NCBI GenBank assembly: GCA_034231615.1
Contig: CM067298.1
Coordinates: 50,077,832 to 50,141,831, forward strand
Direction: 5' to 3'
DNA from: Meghimatium bilineatum
Lineage: Eukaryota > Mollusca > Gastropoda > Stylommatophora > Philomycidae
DNA: 64,000 nucleotides
Part shown: piece after piece, positions 45,255 to 56,431 of the stretch
Numbering within the stretch: position 1 is the first letter of the stretch
Layout: each line of letters starts with the position of its first letter
Notes under the pieces: model-generated
Seen by the model: the letters and a program-made list of their open reading frames with translations, nothing else
Databases searched by the model: none
What the model was told of the DNA's origin: nothing
Made by a program: the position numbers and the translations under genes

Positions 45255-45510
45255 ATTGAGTAACCCTTGACACAGGTCCACGTGGTAAATAATGCATCAA
45301 AAAGACAGGAACTCTGGAACTTTAGTAAGACTTCATAACAATATGCAGCATATTTAGGAAAATAAACTACAGATACTTCCGCTGCGATGAAAAGTAAGTT
45401 GGGAAAATGAGTAACCCTTCACACATTTTCACTCAGTAAGTAAGACTTAAAAAGGGAAGATCTCTGGAGCTCTGGTATGACTGCATAAAAATAAGCTGCA
45501 GTTTCAATTG
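45255..45510. repeat. Diverged ~150-bp direct duplication
   Basis: ATTGAGTAACCCTTGACACA..AGACAGGAACTCTGGAACTT..GACTTCATAACAATATGCAG at 45255-45345 is followed at 45408-45500 by AATGAGTAACCCTTCACACA..AGATCTCTGGAGCTCTGG..GACTGCATAAAAATAAGCTG. Confidence 0.75.
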
Positions 45511-45514
45511 ACAA

Positions 45515-46735
45515 AGCTTCCAATAACTCCTGTACAAATTTAGCTCTTAGTTTGGCAACTAAGGACATTTTGGGTTGAAGTCACTGTCCCATCCCATAGA
45601 GGGTAAAGTGACTCAGAAGTCACCGGGCGATCGATCACATTGCAGAGATCTAACAACCTCTCTGGAACCTAACTAATAACTAAACGGACTCTTTTGTGAT
45701 TAGTAGTACACACAATATTTTCAGTGATCTGCTGCATTGAGCATTTGACGACGTTTGAGAATATAGCTACTCGCATTCCCTACCTCTATTCTAAGACGAA
45801 GATTTCGTAGAAGAGATTTCTCATTCTCTCGATTTTCATAACTATGTTTGACCTTTTCTCTCTCTGGCCAAACCATTAGAATAGTGCACATTCTTGTACG
45901 ATTATATTCTTTCAGAAGCAATTTCATCAAAGGTTTACCATACATGGTGTCATGTTCTCAACGACATGCACAATTATCTGACTAATCTATTCAATTTTAT
46001 CTGTGAATTTTATTACTTAAATAAACGTAAGTAGAATAATACATTGTTTTGGATATATATTTTTTGGATATATATTTAACACTTCACAATAACATAAGCG
46101 CCCCTAACAAATCCAACATATAACGAATTCTTATTATATTACGTTGTACTGTTTTCACTCCAACAATCTTCTTTAAAAAAAACTATACAGTTGTAGGAGC
46201 CATGTCCTGCTTCATGGACAGTTCCCAGATTACTGCTTCGCTACATGACTAAGCTTTTGTTTAGTTGCTGGCGAATGAACGACTGATTTCTCAAGATTGA
46301 TTGCAATCCGTTATGTTCACGTTTTTGGACATATTTTTGGATCTCAAGCTTGCAGAATACTCATGAGTATTCACGATTTTGTCTGCAAATGTTTTCCTAC
46401 TATTCTAGTTTTACTTTAGTTTTGTCCACTCAAGGTTGTCAATAATCTATTCCTCAACTTTTACTCTACTTTATACGTATCCTTTCTTAAACTAACATTT
46501 TTGGCAATATTATATTCTCCCCTACCATTCTCGTGCTTCGGTCATGGCTGGTTGAATATTCATGTCAAATAGTTCCTTCAATAACCCTGTCTCGTCAACA
46601 CATACTAACAGTTATTTTCTTACAGTGTCTATTTTTTCTTCTTTACGTTTTAAATGTACTATGCGATAAGTTAAAGGACAACTGATTTTTACTATTATTC
46701 TTCGTCCATTTTCCTTGTCCTACTCTCGGAAAGCC
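45515..46735. other. No gene recognised; contains dispersed repeat copy 2
   Basis: 46000-46062 is the partner of the repeat at 42265. A fragment CCCATAGAGGGTAAAGTGAC near 45594 looks like a SINE B piece. Otherwise unassigned. Confidence 0.45.
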
Positions 46736-46744
46736 TGACAGACT

Positions 46745-47362
46745 GTTCCACAATGTTACTATTCATACGTCAGATTTAAGTGTTACTACGTCAGGTTACG
46801 GTGTTACTGTTCTAAAGTCAGGTTGCAGTGTTGTTACGTCAGATTACAGTGTCGTTATTCTTAGGTCAGGTTGGAGTAATTCTATTCTTACATCAATTAC
46901 AGTGTTACTATTCTTACTTCAGGTTGCTGTGTTACTACATCAGGTTACAATATTACTATTCTTACGTCAGGTTACAGTGCTACTATGTCAGGTTAGACTG
47001 GAATTATTCTTACGTCATGTTTAGTGCTACTATTCTTACGTGATGTTACATTGTTATAATTCTTACGTCAGGTTATAATGGTACTATTTTTACTTCATGT
47101 AACAGTGCTACTATTCTTACGTGATCTTACATTGTTATGATTCTTACGTCAGGTTATAATGTTACTATTCTTACGTCAGGTTACAGTGCTACTATTCTTA
47201 CGTGATGTTACATCCGTATAATTCTTACGTCAGGTTATAATGTTACTATTCTTACGTCAGGTTACAGTGCTACTATTCTTACGTGATGTTACATTGTTAT
47301 AATTTTTACGTCAGGTTATAATGGTACTATTTTTACTTCAGGTTACAGTGCTACTATTCTTT
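46745..47362. repeat. 27-bp minisatellite, ~22 diverged units
   Basis: Units such as GTTACTATTCTTACGTCAGG followed by TTACAGT have a 27-bp period and vary in a pattern of three (ACAGT, ACATT, ATAAT endings), suggesting an 81-bp higher-order unit in the second half. Confidence 0.88.
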
Positions 47363-47369
47363 GTTTCCG

Positions 47370-47870
47370 TTTCGTTACCAGACAACACGCACGCAGGTCA
47401 CTGTGTGAATGTGTTATTTGAAAACCGCTTCATATTGCAAGTGATTAATTATATAATCTATAATTTATTGATGAATATCATGTTTTAAGAAGTTTAACAT
47501 GAACAATCACAGCGCACATAACACATCTCCAAAGTAGATTTCTATTTCTGTTCTGTGCGATTTCTATAGCAAAAATAGCAGAAAACTAAGAACATTTAAT
47601 TGTGTTAACGTCAGCAAAACAGAAGGATGTAGAATTGAAGCATCGCTACCATTGTGCTAAATACAAGTGGCATACTTTCCTGATGAGCCACGGTAAGCTT
47701 CCATCAGACTCAGACAAGTTTCGGCTTCTGAATGATGGCTCGTTACTCTGATGACCTATTTTATAAAACGAGAATTTTTTTTAAAATACACGATCAAGGG
47801 CACTGAGAAGAGATCATTTATTTGTGAGACGAACACCTTATATTCAATTCATGTCAACTCATCGTAGACA
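47370..47870. other. No gene recognised
   Basis: No motif or repeat recognised. Confidence 0.35.
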
Positions 47871-47878
47871 AATTAGAT

Positions 47879-48471
47879 CAGCGGTTTGCAACCTTTTTTC
47901 GAGTCGCGACACATTTTATAGAAGTAAAGTTATTTATACAACTTTTATTACATTTATATTCTATAAAAGTAAAGCTAACATTCGATATTATTTGATAGAA
48001 GTATAGTTTATCTTCGATCACATTTCATAGAATTAATGTTGACCGTCGATCATATTTTATAGAAACATAGGGATGGAACCACAATACATTTATAACATAC
48101 ATATTAATAGCGTAAATAAATCCCAACAAAGATAATATTGTTTAAAAGTAAAATAATGCTATACAATCATAACTTATGGTATATTTAGGAATAGTCAATG
48201 AAATAATTTTATCTCAAAAACTTCACAATCTGCTGATGAGTGTACCATAATGCCAGCCTCATACCATTATCAGCAATTAATCAGTTCATTATTTTTGTTT
48301 TCAGAGGAAGAAACGTTACAGATTAACAATAACACAGAAAGTTAGAAGAAATGGGGAGTAAACATGTATTGATAAATGTTTTAAATAAATTTCAAAAAAG
48401 ATATAGTTTACAATTTTAGCCAACATCACAGACAACATTTGCGACCCCAAATGGGATCTTGGAAACCACTG
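47879..48471. mobile_element. hAT-type MITE
   Basis: The left end CAGCGGTTTGCAACCTTTTT with TCGAGTCGCGAC and the inverted right end CAGTGGTTTCCAAGATCCC with GGGGTCGCAAAT are the hAT-type terminal sequences. Eight bases outside each end, AATTAGAT (47871-47878) and CACTAGAC (48472-48479), share the CTAGA-like core typical of hAT target duplications, though only 5 of 8 match. Interior is AT-rich with a repeated TTTTATAGAAGTAAAG motif and no coding capacity. Not closely similar to the hAT gene at 36-38 kb as far as can be judged. Confidence 0.75.
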
Positions 48472-48699
48472 CACTAGACAGCGTAAGAAAAGAGGAACAC
48501 TCTTATTCCATGACACGTGAATATCTGTTCATTTTTTCACAGTTAAATCGGTTTAACAGACCTAAAAATTGCTGTCACAATAGAACGTTCAGATTATTAT
48601 ATGACATTTTCATTCATTACATATGTATCTATGATCTGTACTCTGATTTCGCTGTAAGGCATCGCATGATTGAGTGAAGATCGATTTTCGGCTTATGGT

Positions 48700-49480
48700 A
48701 CGCATGATCGCTTGATATACAGTATCTTCTGACGAGTCAGAACGTTGGTAACTCCTTGATCCATCATCCTCTTGGCCTTCCAGAATTAAAATGTGCGTGC
48801 ATGAATGCATATCATATATAATTACTTCCAATTACATGAAAATATTCCTGGATATGTGGGTATTACGGAAATGGGAGAATAGACAATATTGCATACATTA
48901 CATATAACGTTGTTTCTATTTGTATAATGTGTGGTCTGGATGCTGGCCAGTATGGGTTAATTATTATTACGTGACCGAACCATAACAGACTCTGTTTTTC
49001 CAATATATTTAATCACAGACATTGTTCCAACAGTTTTTACAATCTCAATTTTCTTCACATGATCTCTTCTTGTTCTGTTTCTCGCTTTTATTTCAGACAT
49101 CGTATGTCACAAGTAATCTTTTTCTCCTATTCTTAAGGTCAAGCCCATGTCTGAGATAGACAGTGCACTGTTGGTGTGAAGACTGAATTTATGATTTTTG
49201 GGATAGATATGTTTTTAAATATTTTTATAAATTCATAAATAACGTAGTTAACGTTCTGAAATACTGTTTTTATCTCTTTGTTCATTCTTCCGTCGTTTGC
49301 AAAATTCCCCCACGATATTTAAATTATGGCATCTGCTTTAGTAGTTGTTCGTTTATCTTTATGTTAATCGTATTACCTATAGACATTATTTATGTTTTTT
49401 CTGTATTGACCTTCATGCTGTTATTGGGGCATCTTTGTTTAAAAATATGTGACATTGCAGCTCCTCACTTGAACTGTGGT
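48700..49480 (-). mobile_element. Decayed LINE reverse transcriptase 3' part
   Basis: Pieces in order on the minus strand: GNFANDGRMNKEIKT, IINSVFTPTVHYLSQTWA, LEKQSLLWFGHV, and, after about 130 bp, GRPRG-WIKELPT. Typical thumb to C-terminus order, heavily decayed. The spacing between WFGHV and GRPRG is larger than usual and contains the repeat also found at 50797. Confidence 0.7.
48808..48906. repeat. Short dispersed repeat, partner of 50797-50890
   Basis: ATCATATATAATTACTTCCA..ATTACATGAAAATATTCCTGGA..GAGAATAGACAATATTGCAT matches ATCATATAATCAGTTCCAAT..CACATAAAGACATTCGCTGG..GAGAACAGATAATCTTGCAT at 50797. Confidence 0.65.
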
Positions 49481-49484
49481 AATA

Positions 49485-50135
49485 ATGTTAATAATATTGA
49501 CATAACATATTTCAGAAACTAACAGAAATAGAGAACATCGAACAACCTGTATTAGCAAACTAAACTAATATACAATCACATAAATAACTAAAATCCATCA
49601 TTCCTAATCCATAACATCATGTATATACTCTTTATTTTTCATTTGGCACTAATATCATGACATCTTCATTATCAACTAGCTAATCCATCAGAGTTTTAAA
49701 AGTATAAACGTTCAGTGTCACCGTAAACGCATATGTGTTACATCCACATTTGAAATTCAGTTAGAATTATATCCACGATTATGATTTCGTCGAGTCGCAA
49801 ATGTTCGCGAACTGTTCGCGCATGGAATTACCACTGCAGGATGTTTTTTGGTGTACTTGAGATTTTCTAGCTAATCAACGCTGTTGAAAATGTAATAGCA
49901 TGCACAATATATCACAGTATGTATGTACTCAGTTCTCTTAAACCATACAATGTAAGTGATTGTTAGAACACATATGAAGCTGTCAATAAATGACGTCAAC
50001 AATTGTTTTGCGTTTCATCGACCTTCAGCCAATAGCTGTCAAGAATTCAGAGGAAACCTCATCCCCCAAGCTTTATTAGGTCACCAAATTTACACTTCCC
50101 CGACATGAACATAAAAAGTTGGAAGGGGCTAAAGA
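49485..50135. other. No gene recognised
   Basis: No motif or repeat recognised. Confidence 0.35.
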
Positions 50136-50144
50136 ATGTATTAA

Positions 50145-50380
50145 GTATTCTTCTTTTTTCTGCTTTTGTTTTGACATTCCTTCAGACTAGGTATCTGCGC
50201 CTGTAGGCCTAAAATTATTACTTTAATGTAGCGTCTGGGTGACTTTAACCCTCTGTGGGATGGAACAGCCAACTCCACCATCCTTAGTCACCCCCTTATG
50301 ACAAGCATGAAACGTAAGCAGTGTTCCTTTTTTATGATCTTCTATTGTGCCCTGGAAACCCACGGGCGTTCGCATTCGTA
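50145..50380 (-). mobile_element. SINE B copy, tail-side part decayed
   Basis: TATCTGCGCCTGTAGGCC, GTGACTTTAACCCTCTGTGG, GATGGAACAGCCAACTCC, CACCATCCTTAGTCACCC, TTATGACAAGCATGAAACG and AACCCACGGGCG lie in SINE B order. Confidence 0.7.
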
Positions 50381-50547
50381 CAAAATTGGTTCAAATTTCC
50401 AAGTAAACTTCACATAATTACAATTTAATGCACACTGAACATATAAAATAACACATTCAGGTTCATAAAGATAAATGGTACCATAATAAAACAGATAAGA
50501 TTAAGATCAAGGTAATACCCTCTAGCCAAATTGAAGTTCACGAGCCC

Positions 50548-50765
50548 TTCATGCATCTTCTTTTTTTTCAAACCCTCCCAAACTTCTTTCTTTTTCAAAC
50601 CCTCTCAAACTCCCATTGGATGTAGTCGAGTAGGATGTAGTACAGAGAAAAGAGATGTGTTAGTTGCGATTCTATTTGCGTTAATGGCACAACACCTAAG
50701 ACATTGTCCATCATTCATATATATCTCTAACAGTTGCATGTTTCTGACAGGCAGCCTTTTTCTTC
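50548..50765 (-). mobile_element. SINE A/B relic with duplicated tail block
   Basis: The CTTCTTT..TTTTCAAACCCTC block occurs twice, then AGGATGTAGTACAGAGAA, TGTGTTAGTTGCGATT and GCGTTAATGGCACAACAC. Decayed. Confidence 0.55.
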
Positions 50766-50796
50766 GGTAGTTTGTATGATGTATGAATGTACATCA

Positions 50797-50890
50797 TATA
50801 ATCAGTTCCAATCACATAAAGACATTCGCTGGATGTGCGGATGTATACGAGAGTGAGAGAACAGATAATCTTGCATGTATTACATCTATA
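50797..50890. repeat. Short dispersed repeat, partner of 48808-48906
   Basis: See the matching entry; identity is moderate over ~95 bp. Confidence 0.65.
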
Positions 50891-50985
50891 ATCGGCAAAT
50901 GTTAGGTACATGAATTTGCCTCGAAGTTGTTTGGGTGGCATGTTCTGGATCTGAACATGACAATTCATGAACACTATGTGATTCT

Positions 50986-52390
50986 TCTTCTTCTTTTTAA
51001 AGCGTTCATTCTCAAACTCCCGCTGGATTTCCCTTTTAGCAGGACCAATGTCCTACTAGATTTCCAGCAGGATGTAATCCAGATGTTTGTTTGTTTGTTT
51101 TTCGTTCGCTCCATTGTAACCATCACGGATATCCGTGCGATTTCCGCCGGGAGCGTGATTACGTTGTGCCACCGTTATGCGCCTTATAGGCCTAGCACAT
51201 CCGATTTCGGCATGCCTTGACAATTCGGGTGGGCTACCCTTAGCCTGTGACAGCCTCTATATCTGTCTCCAGGCACGCGTAGTGGAGACTCTTCGCCCAG
51301 ACGATTTTTTGCTCTCGTCTGACTCGAATGAGGTGTTCCACTGTCTATGAACTTGCCTCGTGTAATTGGACGTGCTGTGCCTGTGCCCATTGGGTACTGA
51401 ACCGTTTCTCATCCGTGAGCCTGGTTCCTTAAGGGGAAGAAATCAACAGAGGAGTTGGACCCTGGCTCTTTCACCCTCTTAGCCGAGGTGTCATTCAACG
51501 ACATCGTGTACCCCTTGTCCAAGTTCGAGTCTCACACCATGCGTTTGAGAGCAATGCGTTCTCGAGCTGAGCGTCATTGTCCCAATAGCGCCTGAGCCCA
51601 TCAGGTACTGAACCCTTTCTCTCTTCAAGTGTATTTCTGGTGTAGGAAAACCTGACAGTAGAGTTGGGCCAGGGATAAATCGTTGTCCCTTTTGTGCCTG
51701 AGCGTATCGAGTACGGAACCCTTTCTCTTCGCGAGCATATTTCCGGTTTAGGAAGGCTCGACATTAGAGTTGGATTAGGTCTTCTTGCTTTACCAAACGC
51801 CAATGAATGGGTCTGGGTCTCTGCTTGTAAGGAACACAGATAACTAGAAGCTCGTCTCGAGCTGACGGAGCTTGTAGTTCCCCTTTCCTAGGAACTTTTC
51901 ACTTTCTACTTGCAGTTCGCGCTGCCCTCTAGCGCTGTTCTGCCCTTTCATTGTTTCATTGTACTCGGTATGAAATCTATTTGTCTCTCGCCATGCATCT
52001 ACCTTTACGTGCATTTTACATTGGCCGCCCCTCCAAAGTTCGGACTGGACTGACTAGCTTCACTGTGTGTCGACAGTGTCGCTATATGTGGTGCTGCTGG
52101 TGGTATCGGAGATATTGTCTGTCTCTTGTGCAGTCAAATCTCTTTCCATCTGCTACCTCCACATTCTCGGACACGATCCCCAAATGATTTGGCCAGAATC
52201 AGCACGAGCTGCTGTATTTCTGTTTCCAGGGTGCACCGCGTGGAGGTACATTTGGGATCTTGGTTATCTGCTAACCCTGGGTCCGCCTAGAGCAATGCGT
52301 TCCCTTTGCACCCCGTAGTCCAGATAATGGATATGCGTTGTGTCGGTGTTTTATTTGCGCAAATGACCCGACATATCCGTCTTCGGCGGT
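50986..52390 (-). mobile_element. SINE A copy split by a 1.23-kb insertion
   Basis: The SINE is 50986-51083 plus 52325-52390: the two parts total about 164 bp, the length of other copies, and together restore every block in order. Outside lie ACTATGTGATTCT (50973-50985) and ACTGTGTGGTTCT (52391-52403), a 13-bp target duplication with two differences. Inside the SINE the insertion is flanked by GTAATCCAGA (51074-51083) and GTAGTCCAGA (52315-52324). Confidence 0.88.
51084..52314 (-). mobile_element. Uncharacterised 1.23-kb GC-rich retroelement
   Basis: Bounded by a 10-bp target duplication (one difference). The left end is (TGTT)n, so the minus strand ends in an (AACA)n tail, indicating target-primed insertion. 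The composition is clearly GC-richer than the neighbourhood. At its 3' end the block CCGAAATCGGATGTG..GGCC..GGCGCAT..GGCACAACG resembles the start of SINE A (CCGAAGACGGATGTG). Between about 51380 and 51780 a ~110-bp unit (GTACTGAACCCTTTCTCT core) is present three times, diverged. Minus-strand frames of 68 and 102 codons show no domain. Could be a long SINE, a retropseudogene of an RNA or a composite element. Confidence 0.75.
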
Positions 52391-52404
52391 ACTGTGTGGT
52401 TCTA

Positions 52405-52994
52405 TAGATATGATTCTATTTTTCATATGGCATTGATCTTGACCCCTGTTGTGCAGAGTTAACAAGTGTGGAACAGGAAGCATCAGCATGCATACAGTTC
52501 AAAACTGTGTAGGGTAAACAGAGAACATATGGATAATATATGTGTGGCATGGCGTAGTCTATAAACTAATAATCAACTAATGACTATAGGTCCTGGTCTA
52601 CAAGGTACTTACATTTATACAATGCAAGTAGACGTAAGTTAATTATTAGCAAGAATCTTACCGAGACGTCTTGCGGACTCGAGTCTGGAAATGTAGCCAC
52701 AAGTAGAAGTACGCCATGAATTAGTAGGCATGGTCAACAGACTACAGTCTAGAGTAACGCATCTCAGGTCAGGATATCTTTAAGAAGATGTACGAGTCTG
52801 CATTAGTTAAGAAACCAAAACAATATGATACTGCAGAACAAATATCGCGAAGAGAGAGCACTCTAGGTAATGTATTATTATTATATAGTAATTACAACAA
52901 TATACAAATATAAACACCAAATAAAACAGGAAATTATAACACCTTTTTGGTACTTTGACCGTTCGAGACTAAATGTGATAACATAAACCATACG

Positions 52995-53025
<31 letters not shown>

Positions 53026-53075
53026 CGACATACTCTCTATTAACCATATTTAATACAATTAATTAATTAAAATAT
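52405..53075. other. No gene recognised; (TA)n at 52997-53023
   Basis: A short AT microsatellite is the only clear feature. Confidence 0.4.
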
Positions 53076-53079
53076 CACT

Positions 53080-53195
53080 ACCGACGTCAGATGTGTTGGG
53101 CCATGGGGCAAATGCAACGGCGGCACACAAAACATAACTGTAACTCTGAACTACTTCTTGCTGGAAATCTAGTAGGACCATTTTCAGCTACAAGA
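53080..53195 (+). mobile_element. SINE A copy, missing its tail
   Basis: CCGACGTCAGATGTGTTGGG, GGGGCAAATGCAACGGCGG, AACTCTGAACTACTTCTTGC, TGGAAATCTAGTAGGACC and CAGCTACAAG run in SINE A order, then the element stops inside the hairpin region. Confidence 0.7.
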
Positions 53196-53284
53196 CTGAT
53201 TATGCGAAATAATTAGAACAAATGTTCTAAGGAAATCAAAAGAGCGTATTAATTTTAATTTTAATTGAAAAAACAACCAGAGAA

Positions 53285-53520
53285 GTCCCAATTCAAGTGA
53301 TTAAAATATGTCAATGTTTGCCGCTAAGTAATGCTTCCATTTAAATGATCAAAATATGTAATTATTTACACCTTAGTAATTGAAATATTCTTTTCTTGAT
53401 TCTTGATTAGAAACTGGAATCAAGAAAAGAACATTTTAATGACTTGAATTGGAGCATTACTTAGAACATTATTTGGAGTCATAAAAATATGGCAATGTTT
53501 ACCTCCGGATAAGTACAAGT
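53285..53520. repeat. Tandem ~49-bp units in palindromic arrangement
   Basis: Two direct units (CCAATTCAAGTGATTAAAAT and CCATTTAAATGATCAAAATA cores, each followed by a TTAGTAAT block) are followed by TTCTTTTCTTGATTC, whose inverted copy GAATCAAGAAAAGAA lies 13 bp on, and then by inverted units (AATGACTTGAATTGG). The whole could fold back on itself. Confidence 0.7.
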
Positions 53521-53524
53521 TGTC

Positions 53525-54325
53525 ACGCGTTTCTCCTCTAAAACGTAAAGTGAAAGACATGTTTTTCATCCAATGACTATATTTATTTTTTTTGGAATGA
53601 TTTGGTCAGAATCTCAAACACCTTTACATTTTTCATAAATTCTAGTAACCATTCCTGCCTTTGTTTTGTCGTGGTCTAAAAGGGGAATAGGGAATAGCAA
53701 CACTGTTTACATTTCATGTATATTGTCTCGATGATCTGCAAAGAAAGTCAAACACATTTTTAGACAACACGGGCAGGGCTGTGCCAGGTAATGTTTCCCA
53801 AAATGAGGCTGTGGTCCAAAAAGGATTAATAACTGCTGACCTAGATTATCCTCGAGGATGTATTCAAGAGAGCTATTACCAATATTTGAATGTTGTAGAA
53901 TACCACAAAGTTTTCCTATAATTTATATTTTTCTAAAACTTTTCTGTTCAATTCATTAAAAATCCTAAAACATAATGCGTTTTTTCCTCAAAATAATAAT
54001 GTCACTCCCACAATCCTGAGTTTTGTCCTTGAAATCCAAGGATAAGAATGGTATTAATCAGAACAATTTCGTCCTTGCGTTAAGCCTGCTAAATATATTA
54101 TAGAATTTGCATTGATCCATGAGGAAAGTGAATGCACCAGATTTCTCTTCCATTTGTGTAATCATGTTGAATGCAACGTAATAATAGAAGCTACAGAACA
54201 ATTAATGTAGAAAATGTTTGGATGGAATTTTTTAATTTTTTTCCTGTGACAAATTAAATTTCATCTAAATTGCATACGTCATTCAAAATGAGTTGTTTCA
54301 TTTTTGCTGAAATAGTAGAGTGAAA
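53525..54325. other. No gene recognised
   Basis: A CACTGTTTACATTTCATG stretch near 53700 may be a SINE B scrap. Confidence 0.3.
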
Positions 54326-54329
54326 CAGA

Positions 54330-55200
54330 GCGATATAGTACATTAGAGTGACATAATAGAGTGAAACAGAGAGAGAGAGACAGACAGAGAGAAAGAGAGT
54401 ACAGTAGAGTGAGAGAGAGATAGAGTACATTAGAGTGACAGAGTGAAACACAGAGAGAGAACAGTAGAGTGAAACAGAGAGAGATAGTATAGTATTATGC
54501 AACAGAAAGAGATATATCGAGAACAGTATATTCAAACAGAGAGAGATAGAGTACAGTAATGTGAAACGCAGAGACAGAGAGTACAGTAGAGTGAGAGAGA
54601 ACAGTAGAGTGAAACAGAGAGAGAGGGAAATAGATTGAAACAGAGATAGAGTGAGATATAGTGCAGTATAATGAAACAGAGAGAGAGAGAGAGAGATATG
54701 GTACAGTTTAGTGAAACAAAGAGATATAGTAGAAAGATACAGATATATGTATATATATATGAGAGAGATGGTACGGTAGAATGAGAGAGAGCACAGTAGA
54801 GTAAACACAGCGAAAGAGAGTACAGAAAATGAAACAGAGAGATAAATAGAGTACAGTAGAGTGAAACAGAAAGAGAGAGTGAGATAAAGTACTGTATAGC
54901 GAAACAGAGAGAGAGTACAGTATAGTGAAATAGAGAGGGGGAATAGAGTTTAATATAGTGAAATAGAGGAGAGATAGAGTGATAAGAGTACAGTAGAGTA
55001 AAATAGAGAGATAAAGTACAATAGAGTAAAACAGAAAGAGAGAAGGAATGATAGATAACAGTAGAATCGAACATAGAAGGAGAACAGTAAAATTAAACAG
55101 AGAAATAGAAGGAGAGAGAACAGTACAGTGAAACACAGAGTGAGAAAGATGGATATATAATAGTAGAGTAACACAGACAGAAAGAAATGAACAGAAAATA
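54330..55200. repeat. GA-rich low-complexity tandem array
   Basis: Irregular units built from GTGAAACAGAGAGAGATAG and AGTACAGTAGA extend over about 870 bp. The long minus-strand frames across it are serine/leucine/tyrosine-rich shadows of the array. Confidence 0.92.
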
Positions 55201-55289
55201 GAAGGCCGTGTTTTGATGGACACGAAAGGGTAAAACGAATATCGACAATGCTACTTGCCACGCACATCATACGATACAGCCAAGTAGAT

Positions 55290-55480
55290 GATGGAGATGA
55301 AGTTGATTGCCCGTCCTAGAGAGGGTTAAAGTGACACAGAGAAAATGTTAAATCTGATGTATTAGGACAAAGGGCGCAGATATCGCAGCCAAGATGTAAA
55401 CTATGACAAAGAATTTCTCCTGCCTTAATCTTGCAAATCTGCAGGAGTTGAGAATAATCGTAAAAGAAGAATACAATAGT
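55290..55480 (+). mobile_element. SINE B copy
   Basis: CTAGAGAGGGTTAAAGTGAC, CTGATGTATTAGGACAAAGG, GCGCAGATATCGCAGCCAAG, TGTAAACTATGACAAAG, AATCTGCAGGAGTTGAGAAT and an AAGAAGAATA tail follow in order. Confidence 0.82.
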
Positions 55481-55765
55481 TAGATAATGCAATAATAATA
55501 ACAAAATTACAACGTGGTTAATATTAATAACAAATAATAATAATAGTACTATTAATAGTAGTAGTAATAATAGTAATGATAATAATAGTAATGATAATAA
55601 TAACAACAATAATTGTAATAGTATTAATACAAGAAAAACAATCATAATAACAATAAAGCAATGACATCAATAATAAGAATAAGAATAATAAGAATAATAA
55701 GAATAAGAATAATAATAGCAAAATAACAACAATAATATTACTAGTAATAATGACGGTTCCACCAG
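55481..55765. repeat. AAT-rich low-complexity sequence
   Basis: Irregular (AAT/AGT/AAC)n immediately after the SINE B tail, possibly an expanded tail. Minus frames of 90-109 codons here are leucine/isoleucine shadows. Confidence 0.88.
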
Positions 55766-55769
55766 AAGG

Positions 55770-56428
55770 CTTTCGTGAGGATAAGGATAATCGCAAAAAC
55801 TGAAATGATAATTTAACAAAACTACATTTGAGTTAGTCGGCAGATCATCATGGCTCTCCAGATATTTCCATCATTAATTCGATCTCATATTCAGTTTATC
55901 CTGCCACACGTGATAACTGATTATTGCGGTTCTGTGTTTGTTGATTAAGAAGGACTGTCTTGGCTGTCCGTAAATACGTCAAAAATATGGGGGAGGGCTC
56001 TGAAAATGTTTGATAGTTCTTGAAAAGGAAGGGATGAGAATTGAACGATGCCGTCAACAGGCCTGTTTGTTAAACCATGGTCGACTCCAAAAATACCCTT
56101 CAACTGAATGCATTAGGCCCCACTCGTTACATTTTTTTTATTACTGTTCTGCTTTTGTGTTTAGGTTGGTCACTATTTACATACATGAAACGCAGGCCAA
56201 AAATAACCAAGACGACTACAAGTATATAAATAATGATCAACCAAAATCACAACAAGGGTTCCCGTTCAGTCACGTGACAATTCTAGATAACAGGTCTTCT
56301 GTCGTGGTTATAAACCAACTAAATTGTTTGAAAAGTAATTCGAATGGAGGGGGGGGGGTTATTATATTGATATTTTTAAGCTGTGGTGGTCAATGGATTG
56401 ACAGAAGGTGAACCTATCCATAATCGAA
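55770..56428. other. No gene recognised; tRNA-like scrap and G homopolymer
   Basis: On the minus strand 56025-56090 has CCATGGTTTAACAAACAGG and ATCGTTCAATTCTC, weakly like tRNA A and B boxes. G10 run at 56349-56358. 55985-56035 resembles the start of family C. The 133-codon frame at 56010 has no motif. Confidence 0.35.
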
Positions 56429-56431
56429 CTT

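Noticed and set aside
54254..55270. Long minus-strand frames (106-184 codons) rich in Ser, Leu and Tyr
   Set aside because: They are translations of the GA-rich array; several frames are open at once and none has a domain.
55316..55796. Leu/Ile-rich membrane-like minus frames
   Set aside because: Translations of the AAT-rich tract after a SINE B.
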